From Nemertoderma westbladi (Eukaryota > Xenacoelomorpha > Nemertodermatida > Nemertodermatidae): a stretch of DNA of 49,005 nucleotides. Positions 41,261 through 49,005 of the stretch are shown in pieces. A program made the position numbers and the translations under genes. A model generated the notes under the pieces. The model worked only from the letters and a program-made list of their open reading frames with translations. It was not told the DNA's origin and made no database searches. Position 1 is the first letter of the stretch. Each line of letters opens with the position of its first letter. The stretch spans positions 1 through 49,005 of the forward strand of contig JAUCBJ010001926.1 of the NCBI GenBank assembly GCA_032718475.1, given 5' to 3'.

Positions 41261-44200
41261 TCAGGTCAGGTCAGGTATTCTAGGTCATTGATCAAGAAAA
41301 CTTGCCACCTCCATGCAGCATAAAGGAGGTGCCACCTGTAGCTGCATAGACCCTCTTACTAGGGCAAATCTGGTCCTGTAACTAGGACCCCCTTCGTTCT
41401 GGGATAAGGACGCCCTTGGTCCTGGATTAAGGACCCATATACTTGGCTGCAGGGGTATATGGCCTGACCAGGCAGATGGTGATCTACCAATGGCTGGTTA
41501 GGAGTAGAGTGTTCTCATGTCCACTCTGAGGGCACTTCACTGCGACCTGCACCTGGCAGCAAGGGTACAGGGCATGACCCAGCAGATGAGCTGCAACAGC
41601 CAATGGTGGGTCATGTACGCCAGAGTAGATATGGGTGATGGGCCTCATATCTGACTCCATTGCGACACCCACCCTGTGGAATGGCAAACCAGGGTGTGGT
41701 ATTTGCCCCGAGAGCTGACTCGGCAAAAAAGCACCCCCCAACCCCCACTATGGATTACATTAGCAATGCGGAGGTCCGGCCACTAGAGGCCAGTGGAATT
41801 ACCGGACACAATCGGCCTCACAGGCGTCAGTTAACTCCTGACCGGCTGCCTGTCTCACCCCCTACTGGAGAGAGAGCAGCCAACAATTCTTTGAGTCCCT
41901 TTCCTGATGACCTTTCTGGCCCAAACCCTGGGTCACCAGGGAGGCCAGATTGTGATGGGGAGAGGGATTCAGGAGTTGGAGGCTACTCTCATGTTCCACC
42001 CCGACCAACAAAGCCATTGGTGAATCTGAGGCAAGTCACTAGACTAGCCTCAGTAAACACCCTAACACTCGGGTCCCCAATGCGACAAGGTGAGCTGACT
42101 GCCTTGGCAGATAAGCTTTCTCTTAGCGCAGTGGGTGTTCAAGAGCACCGAATGCAGACTGGACAGACTGATGAGGTTCTGATTAAGGACATGGGGGGCG
42201 GTTGGCGACTCGCCCTCGCGTCAGCAGATGATAGTGGCAATGGTGGAATTGGTCTATTGATGAATCCAACTGCACATGCAGCATTGGACAAAATAGACCA
42301 AATCTCTAACCGCATCATCCGTTGCCACTTCTCATGTTCTGGAAGACTGGCTAAGAAGTTTCCTAAGGTGGTTCTGATTGTGTGCTACTCTCCAACTAGT
42401 GTTGCCCCTGTAGAGGAGGTGGAAAATTTCTACCACAATCTACAAGCAGCAACTGATGGAGTGGATCAGCATGCATTCTTAACATTCCTGGGAGACTTTA
42501 ATGCAAGTCTGCATCAATCACCTACATCGCCCTGGGTCTATAGCAATAGTGTTAACCGAAATTCTGTCCATCTTCAGGATTTTATCTCTGGAAATGGATT
42601 GTTTTCGGCTGGAACCCAGTTCAAGAAGCGAACTGGAAAGCTATGGACTCATAGTGGACCCAGTGGTCACAAGTCCCAGATAGACCATATTCTGTTTCGT
42701 AGGAAATACAGGAGCTCTATACAAGACTGTAATGCATTTACACTTCGACCCTTCTCCAGTGATCACCGCCTTATTGTGGCCAAGGTAAGACTTAGTCTGC
42801 GTGCTAGCAGAACAACGAAATCTGCCTTGCCACGGCATGACTGGTCCTCTCTGTTGCAACAGCCAAGTGTGAGATCCAGCTTCACACTACAGCTGAGCAA
42901 CAGGTATGAGGCTCTTGCCTCTGAGGCGGCAGATCACTGTGAGGGCTATACTGCCTTTACAGAAGCAGTTAAGTTAGCAGCTGCAGAAACAGTTCCTGTA
43001 TACCCTCGAAACAGGAAAAGGGCCCCCTGGACTGACAACAAAATTCAGAAGTGCCGAAATGACCTTCATAAGGCGCAGAAAGAGTCCCGACTCAAACAGA
43101 CTACAGCGGCCAAGAATGCAGTAAAAGCTGCATCTAGGTCCCTGAACAGGCAGTACTCTGTTAATCTACAGGAGCTAATAAACCAACAGGTTGATGCCAT
43201 CAATGATGCTGACGACAGCAGGCAATCATCCCAGGCATGGAAATCGATCAATCTGCTTACTGGGCGGAAAAGCCAACCAACCACCAAGGTTAAGGCTGAA
43301 TCACCAGCCGATCGCCTCAATGGTTGGAAAGCCCACTTTGAAAAGCTCCTCAATAATGACAGGGTATTGCCTGATAACTTTATAGAAGTAAAAGTGTCTG
43401 AGTCTGTACTCCCAGATATTCCCATTGGCGATATCTCCTTTGCAGAAGTGAAGGCTGCTGCAAAGAGCATTAAGACCAATCGTGCCAGTGGAGTAGATGG
43501 TGTTCCCCCTGAGGTCTTTAAAATACCTGAGTGTTTAAAGCTCATCTATCCCATCATAGTAGACATGTACCGTACAACAAGAGTCCCACAAGAAATGAAA
43601 ACAAATAAGTTGGTGCCAGTCCCCAAAAAGGGCAACCTAACACTCTATGGTTCTTTTCGGGGAATCTCATTGATCTCGATTGCTGCAAAACTATACAATA
43701 GAATTCTATTAAATCGCATCAGGGATCCCATTGAGAGACTGCTACGTGGAAATCAGAATGGGTTCCGTAAAGGTCGTGGGACCATGGAGCCCATTTTGGC
43801 ACTTAGAAGGATAATTGAAGAGTTATCAAAAAAGAAAGACAGGCATCTGGCTGTTATCTTTGTTGACTTCCTCAAGGCCTTGGATTCCTGATGAAATTAT
43901 TGCAGCAATCAGATCAGTATACGATGGTTCGACAACATTTGTGTCTACTGTTGACGGTGACACAGAACCATTTGAAGTGTTATGGGGCGTACTCCAAGGA
44001 GACAGGCTTGCACCATTCTTGTTCATTATTGTGGTTGACTATGTTCTACGCATGTCCTTAGATCGTCATAATGATGATGGGGTGATGATAACTCCACCTA
44101 CTGGCTCCAGAAGTCGAGGAAATCCTGCCAAGTACCTAACTGATCTAGACTTTGCTGATGACTTAGGAGTACTCTCAGAATCATTAGAGGGAGCCCAGCG

Positions 44201-44970
44201 GCTCCTCAGCTCATTAGAACATGCTGCTTCTAGTGTTGGTCTTTTTATCAACTCCAGAAAGACCAAAATTCTGACAGTTAACTTTGAAAGTCCTCAGCAA
44301 GTCTCTGATCGGATGAGCATAAGCTCAAAGGATGGTATGCTTGAGCATGTGGACGACTTCTGTTACCTGGGATCATGGATCCGGAAGTCAGGTGAGGACC
44401 TTCGAATACGTAAGGGAAAGGCATGGGCAGCCTTGAATAGGCTTTCCAGGATTTGGAAGTCACCTAGAATTAATCGGAAACTTAAGGTCCGATTATTTAG
44501 AGCAGCAGTAGTTCCAGTACTCCTCTACGGGAGTCCATGCTGGGCTCTAACTGCTGAGGACACCAAATCTCTGGATGGCACATTCACAAGAATGCTACGC
44601 CGGGTACATTGTGTCAAGTACAATGCACACATCTCCAACCAGACACTATATAACATTGGAGGTGTCTCATTGGTTCCCCCAAGCTTGACACTAGAACAAA
44701 ATCGCCTCCGCTTTGCAGGACATTGCTTTCGCCGTGAGGACCAGCCAGTGCATAATCTTGTACTTTGGCAGCCTCATGGAGTGAATAAGCATGGTGGACA
44801 GCCCATGACTTTCTTGAGACGCATCTTAAAGGACACTGGCCTTAAAGATGCGGATGATCTAGCAAATGTCATGGGTGATAGGGTGTTGTGGCGGTGCAAT
44901 TTTGTTGACAAGCCGGCACAGCATTCTTAAAAATGCAGCTGCAATGCAGCATGCCGATCCTAGTAGTAGG
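41261..44970 (+). mobile_element. Near-complete non-LTR retrotransposon (AP endonuclease + reverse transcriptase)
   Basis: Starts with TCAGGTCAGGTCAGG repeats and ends in a TAGTAGTAG microsatellite tail rather than poly(A). It is flanked by CTGGTC (41093-41098 and 44971-44976), taken as a 6-bp target duplication in the old inverted fragment. The 5' junction also contains the 153-bp copied segment. The clade is not assigned; the tail and the order of EN and RT fit a single-ORF element. Confidence 0.88.
41660..44930 (+). pseudogene. LINE endonuclease-reverse transcriptase, broken by a short deletion
   Basis: The first open part (41660-43891) has an apurinic-type endonuclease: N in NTLTL, E in QEHR, GDFNA near residue 277 and SDHR near 366. 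The RT N-half follows, with SGVDGVPPEVFK, QNGFRKGRG and VIFVDFLKALDS. A stop comes straight after that block. The second part resumes with IPDEIIAAI in another frame and runs to 44930, carrying GVLQGDRLAPFLF, the catalytic LDFADD, and a C-terminal segment with CWALTAEDT and HGGQPMTFLRRI. Related RTs have about 15 residues between DS and IP, so some tens of bases were lost, with a frame change. The protein is inactive as read. Confidence 0.88.
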
Positions 44971-45026
44971 CTGGTCCTCACGGCGAAAGCAATGTCCTGC
45001 AAAGCGGAGGCGATTTTGTTCTAGTG
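44971..45026 (-). mobile_element. Older inverted LINE fragment, second part
   Basis: Complement of 44692-44746 of the LINE next to it. Together with 40868-41098 it forms one truncated minus-strand copy, split by the younger plus-strand insertion. Confidence 0.88.
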
Positions 45027-45627
45027 AACGATGGTCATTGTAGGCTGAGTGTAAAATTAATTACCGTTCAGTTTTTACAATAACTGCAATTAATTGCATA
45101 AAAAGGTTGAGTTTCATTAATATTCCTAAACATTACAATATTAAAGCTAATTTTAATTAAGCATTTAGAACGCCTAAGTTGGAATAATGTAACAAAATTA
45201 CGTACCATTGTGTGATAATGGCACTATTCATGGTTTATAACCCTTGTATATTTATGTAAACCTCGTTCGCTGCGCTCCGCGCGCTCGGTACATAAATACA
45301 CTCGGGTCATAACGGTGGAAAGTGAATCTTTTCACACAATAGTGTAAATAGTTAACTCATTAACACTCCCGAGGGAGTTTAAGTGCTGGTTTATTTAATT
45401 TTGGATCGTATTTACATGCAGGAGGAATAACAAAAGCACTTAGAGTATGCAAAGAGTGAAAAGCGCTATATATTATTAATTTTAATTTAATTTTAATATT
45501 ATTAACATTATTTGAGTGACAAAAAGCAGTTCAGTTAGCGACAAACTGTTTTCAGGAAAGACTTCAGGGTAAATACGACCTCACAAAGAATATGAACGGG
45601 ACCTTAACAGACTAATCGGAGGGAAAA
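45027..45627. other. Non-coding region between the LINE and the rabenosyn-like gene
   Basis: No gene seen. It has a GC-rich motif (CCTCGTTCGCTGCGCTCCG) near 45262. An AATAAA on the minus strand near 45390 may serve the gene to its right. Confidence 0.5.
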
Positions 45628-47013
45628 TTATTGCAACTTGATAAGTTCCATTTCCAGATCCAACAAATTGCTCTGCAACATCTTAATCTCGTCCGCCTTA
45701 TTGGCCTTCCTGGCCTGCTCCAGGTACCCCTTAATGATGCCGATCTGCAACTGTATCGGATGTTTCTCTAAGTTCCTGGAAGACTCCATGTTCCTGGGGT
45801 TGCTCGGCACGAAGGTGGTCTGGTTCTCGAACTGTTCCTTGGCAACCTCGTACTGCTGCGGGGTGGGTAGACTCTCCAACGCGAACAGATTGTTCTGTAG
45901 GAACGCGGTGGCCGCGTTCCGCACGTTCCGCTGACATCTTACCGCGTTCGTTGTGTGAGAAAAAGACACATCTTCAACAGTTTCCGATGAACCGAAAGTA
46001 GCAATGGATTTACTCCTACTGTCTATAACGTCGTAAAGCCGAAGCAACCGAATTCGTAAGTCCATAGCCTCGTCTAAAGAAACAGTTGGATCAAATGCGT
46101 TAATGGATTCAACCATCTTCATATAAGTCGGAATGCAGTTCTCAACTTCCACCATGGCTTCTTTTAATTTCGAATAAATTTCCAATAAAGGGGAGTTTGT
46201 TAAGCTTTCCTCTTGTTGGATATGTTTTTTGCAGAGGAGTTTGTAGCATTCGGGACAACTTCGCAATGTCGGTTCGTCCAATAGCGGCGTGTCGCGAAGA
46301 ATAGGGAAGATTCCCGCGATCTTACGTTTTAGACTCTCGCTGGAACCCGAGGCGGCTTCCCTCTCGCTATTAATTAACTTCCTCGCGACGCTAAACGGAA
46401 TAGCGAGCGAACACGGATCGCACACTACGCTGCCGCACAGTCTGCAGTGATGTTTAGCGCGCAGCACGTTGAACTTACTGCCGCAACTCGGACATAAGGG
46501 TACGGCATCGTCGGACACCCAGGTAACTACCGACTTCTCAAATTTTTTACGCTGATTTATTACATTAGCGAGCGATTTTTTATTGAGGTTATCGAGGGAT
46601 ATTCCTGAACTGTGGGAGTCCGGAGCGGTCAGTTTCTCCAAACGTACTGTAAGTTTGTTGATCTCTTTAACGTAGAAATCAATTCGGACTCCCCGAGCTG
46701 AAGAGAAGTAGGCCGTGCGACTTCTAGTAACTCCTGTCTCCTGGGATACCCGCGGCTCTCCGGTTCGTCCAGATTGACGAACGCGAACGGGCGATTTTCC
46801 GTCATCGAGACTAGCGTCCAACGCTGAGTCGACCTTGGATTCAAACTCTGAGATTTTCACTTTCGCTTTGCCTATTAAGTTTCGCATTGCTCCGGGGCGC
46901 TTTCCATCCGTTATGATGGATTTGTGTTCGTCTCGGAAATGTTTCTCAAGCTGGGACACATTGACCATGTCCCGCAAGCAAATTGGACAATAAAATCCCT
47001 CAATAATGTCCAT
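45628..47013 (-). CDS. RBSN: Rabenosyn-5-like FYVE-domain protein, 461 aa
   Basis: Rab effector of early endosomes that links Rab5/Rab4 to PI3P membranes and SNARE-driven fusion and recycling. An N-terminal C2H2 finger (C9, C12, H25, H30) matches that of rabenosyn. The FYVE domain starts WVSDD (about residue 165), has the basic RAKHHCRLCG PI3P-binding motif and cysteine pairs CPSC, CRLC, CDPC and CPEC; a long insert before the last pair is also seen in rabenosyn. The final 40 residues (QIGIIKGYLEQARKANKADE, then a Leu-rich helix) match the C-terminal Rab5-binding helical hairpin. It is shorter than human rabenosyn-5 (784 aa) and lacks an obvious NPF region. The coding region has no intron, which is unusual for this family. 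The start is the first Met, eight residues before the first zinc ligand. Confidence 0.92.
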   Translation of the reverse strand: MDIIEGFYCPICLRDMVNVSQLEKHFRDEHKSIITDGKRPGAMRNLIGKAKVKISEFESKVDSALDASLDDGKSPVRVRQSGRTGEPRVSQETGVTRSRTAYFSSARGVRIDFYVKEINKLTVRLEKLTAPDSHSSGISLDNLNKKSLANVINQRKKFEKSVVTWVSDDAVPLCPSCGSKFNVLRAKHHCRLCGSVVCDPCSLAIPFSVARKLINSEREAASGSSESLKRKIAGIFPILRDTPLLDEPTLRSCPECYKLLCKKHIQQEESLTNSPLLEIYSKLKEAMVEVENCIPTYMKMVESINAFDPTVSLDEAMDLRIRLLRLYDVIDSRSKSIATFGSSETVEDVSFSHTTNAVRCQRNVRNAATAFLQNNLFALESLPTPQQYEVAKEQFENQTTFVPSNPRNMESSRNLEKHPIQLQIGIIKGYLEQARKANKADEIKMLQSNLLDLEMELIKLQ

Positions 47014-48362
47014 AATTCCCTATTTCAGTCTGACAGTAGCCTATTCAACTATTCTATTCAACTGTATTACAATATTAACAGTGCAGCAATGACAATGCAC
47101 AATGATGCCAGGACCTGAGGACTGCAGCAGCAGAGCAGCAGGAGGTGCACGTGCACGTACTGACGTACAGACGTATATCTGTATATTGTTTATATCTGTC
47201 AGTCAGTACTGTACTGTAGTATTGGCTTTGACGAACTGGTGGGGTGACCTGGATTAACATTAAAAATCAAAAACCCAGTCCACTTGACGTATGTATAAAT
47301 GTACGTATGTAGTAATAGTCTGATAGTGTAGGGTCTAACCTTTGGGCTTGACTCGATTATTGCAACTTTCGACAGGCTATTTGGTAACCACTTGGCTCGG
47401 GGCTCGCTATTTCCAATTTTGTAACCTACAGTACGAGTACATCCCGTCCCGTGGTAAATATTTGACTTTTACTTTTGCTGTTTTAGTTAAACCTTCGACG
47501 GGAAAACAGTTTTGAATATACATACAGTCCTGCAGTCTTTGAATTCAATAAATAATGCAATAACAATAACATTATCTCATCAAGTTTGTATTGTGTTCTC
47601 GTGCCACACTGCTTCGCAGTAATTCTTATTGTATAGTGTTTAATTAATTTCCACACAGCACTTCCCGGCAATGAGCTAATTAATACTCTGCATATTACTG
47701 TAGCATATTATCGTCTCCCTAACAAGTAACAATGTGTTACTGCTTCCTAATACAGTAAGGAAGCATCTACTGTATCTCCTGTATCTATCTCTATCTCTCT
47801 ACAATTTCGATCGATTGCAGTTACACGAAACGCGTTTATTACTGTTGTATTTACAGTAACCTACTGTATGTTATGGAATTCTTCCAACATTAAGAATAAC
47901 ATTAAGAAATAAATACTGTACCACTACTTATTATGCTTGTGTTTAAATTTAGTCAGCAGTGTTCAGTGTGCTGAAGGAATAACCCAATACTAATGTACAT
48001 CATACCTTGCAGTCTTGGCGGTTATTTGGTTTGTTATTTTGGTTAGAGTATTACTGTAATTGGTCAGACCTCTCAACTATAGTTAAAACTGAACCTTACT
48101 GTATGTCATACTCCAAGAAATTTAACAGAATTTCAGAGAGTATTGTTATAGGCCTGCCAAGGATCGCTTAATTTTAATATTATTACAGCTCAGAGTGATT
48201 TCATTGTTTTGTACGTAAAGTATGGACATCGCGCTTCTTGATGCTACTGTAGGCCTATGTTGTAATCTAATCTAGTTTACGAATCTACTGTAATTATTTG
48301 TAACTGTGTCTATATAATATTGGGATTGGCATAGAGACAGTTGGAGGTTAACTGAATCTGAT
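47014..48362. other. Divergent intergenic region (rabenosyn-like minus / WAP plus)
   Basis: 1.35 kb, no gene supported. Probably holds the promoters of both flanking genes; no clear TATA box or other element was identified. Confidence 0.5.
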
Positions 48363-48635
48363 ATGTACCGGTACTTATTGACTATAGCTTTGTGTCTTCT
48401 ACTCGTTATTGTCGGCTCTCTGGCAGAATGTCCTCCCGTCACTGACGAAACAGTAGGCATCTGCATTGAGGAGTGTAGCGTTCACGATGATTGCAGCGGT
48501 AGCCAAGAATGTTGCTCCAACGGTTGCGGCATGGTGTGCATGGCTACCGGTGGTGGTGGAAACGGTGCCGATGACGTCACACCAATATCTATGGTCGGCC
48601 TAGTTATTCTCGCTTTAATCCAAGTATGGTTCTAG
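48363..48635 (+). CDS. Secreted or GPI-anchored single-WAP-domain protein, 90 aa
   Basis: Residues 1-21 form a signal peptide (hydrophobic LLTIALCLLLVIVGSLA, cleavage likely after Ala21). The WAP four-disulfide core has all eight cysteines: C23, C34, C38, C44, C50, C51, C55 and C59, with the typical CC-SNGCG-xx-C ending. WAP domains are often protease inhibitors or antimicrobial; the inhibitory loop here (DETVG between C1 and C2) is short, so activity cannot be predicted. A Gly-rich linker and a hydrophobic tail (ISMVGLVILALIQVWF) follow, which looks like a GPI-attachment signal or a membrane anchor. One exon. An AATAAA lies 67 bp past the stop. Confidence 0.9.
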   Translation: MYRYLLTIALCLLLVIVGSLAECPPVTDETVGICIEECSVHDDCSGSQECCSNGCGMVCMATGGGGNGADDVTPISMVGLVILALIQVWF

Positions 48636-48921
48636 AACTTACCACAATGGGAGATTGACTTTACAACGTATTTACGGTTGAAATTCAACACGGTATAATG
48701 TAATAAATAAAATATAATAATATATAAAATATAAATATATAATCTATCATACAATAATAATATACTGTGCTGTCTAGTTTTTTTTTAACATAAACGTACA
48801 GTAATATTAATAACAGAAAAAGGCTATGCCAAGAATTAGCTTAAAACAATTATTGAAATTAATTGGAGTTGAGGTGTTAATGCAAGACCTAGAGCCCAGC
48901 CGTGTATGGCTGAACTGGTTG
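48636..48921. other. 3' flank of the WAP gene
   Basis: Apart from the poly(A) signal (AATAAA at 48702), AT-rich with nothing recognised until the ribozyme candidate. Confidence 0.5.
48702..48707 (+). terminator. Poly(A) signal of the WAP gene
   Basis: AATAAA within TAATAAATAAAATA, 67 bp after the stop. Confidence 0.75.
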
Positions 48922-48965
48922 GCGCTACTGACGAGGCTTGATATGCCGAAACGCGTATATAGCGC
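48922..48965 (+). ncRNA. Candidate type I hammerhead ribozyme
   Basis: All core elements are in order. Stem I 5' strand GCGCTA (48922-48927); CTGACGA (48928-48934, matching CUGANGA); stem II GGC/GCC with loop TTGATAT (48935-48947); GAAA (48948-48951); a very short stem III region CGCGTAT; UA before the predicted cleavage site; then stem I 3' strand TAGCGC (48960-48965), fully complementary to the 5' strand. Hammerheads with minimal stem III are known in Penelope-like retroelements and related retrozymes of animals. Sequence just upstream (AGCC...GGCT hairpin) could supply the loop of a longer stem I. No retroelement protein is in view, as the window ends 40 bp later. Confidence 0.62.
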
Positions 48966-49005
48966 ATCGTATATATATCTATATATATCTATATATCTTT
49001 TTATA
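48966..49005. repeat. TATATC-type microsatellite at the window edge
   Basis: Repeats of TATATATC run to the end of the window, directly after the ribozyme candidate. Confidence 0.8.

Noticed and set aside
2655-45300. Recurring GAGCGCAGCGAGG-like motif (near 2665, 18100, 39985, 45265)
   Set aside because: The copies are short and variable, with no shared flanks; not enough to call a repeat family or a binding site.

Overview
The window looks like nuclear DNA of a non-vertebrate animal. It has spliced genes with GT/AG introns, AATAAA poly(A) signals, a sigma-type glutathione transferase, a rabenosyn-5-type FYVE protein, a secreted WAP protein, and a WD40-Roc-COR-CARD protein typical of expanded invertebrate innate-immune-like families. 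I cannot name the species. Host genes are few and intron-poor; most of the window is mobile or tandemly repeated DNA.

Layout. (1) 1-430: possible 3' end of an unrecognised gene. (2) 691 to about 11,100: a four-level nest of DNA transposons. Decayed P-element-like transposon A (starts 691, resumes 9297, THAP-transposase pseudogene about 9588-10520) is split by long-TIR element B (731-9296, 9-bp target duplication). B is split by P-like element C (1820-8611, 8-bp target duplication), which encodes an uninterrupted 868-aa THAP transposase. C is split 22 bp upstream of its transposase ATG by internally deleted P-like element D (2487-5325, perfect 28-bp TIRs, 8-bp target duplication). D encodes a 405-aa truncated THAP protein with the layout of the Drosophila KP repressor. 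(3) 11,191-12,135: an array of 21-bp self-complementary units. (4) 12,169-16,165: a Foldback-like element with unique ends, a 58-62-bp minisatellite (a relative is inside D), and two kilobase-scale inverted arms of short AACAAYGAGC-type repeats. (5) 16.2-22.2 kb: sparse sequence with a GST gene on the minus strand, a duplicated 172-bp repeat and a 217-bp MITE with 9-bp target duplication.

(6) 22,192-27,090: a gene joining a seven-bladed WD40 propeller, a winged helix-like segment, a Roc GTPase and COR domain, and two CARD-like domains. One intron is clear. A TAG lies where a WD40 Trp codon is expected and a +1 frame change lies before the CARDs, so it is either a recent pseudogene or affected by sequence error. 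(7) 27,580-34,924: about 138 copies of a 53-bp satellite with higher-order structure. (8) 35.0-37.1 kb: apparent non-coding exons, one followed by about 60 copies of a 17-bp unit that carries a perfect splice-donor consensus. (9) 38.6-45.0 kb: fragments of one non-LTR retrotransposon and a near-complete but broken copy inserted into an older inverted fragment of itself. (10) 45.6-47.0 kb: rabenosyn-like gene (minus), divergent from a WAP-domain gene (48,363-48,635, plus). (11) 48,922-48,965: a strong hammerhead ribozyme candidate at the window edge, of the kind found in Penelope-like retroelements.

The two points most worth following are the nested P-like elements with a probable repressor-type deletion derivative, and the WD40-Roc-COR-CARD gene. 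The long Leu/Val/Cys-rich and Ser-Phe-Ala-Arg-rich reading frames at 11-16 kb are products of tandem repeats, not genes.
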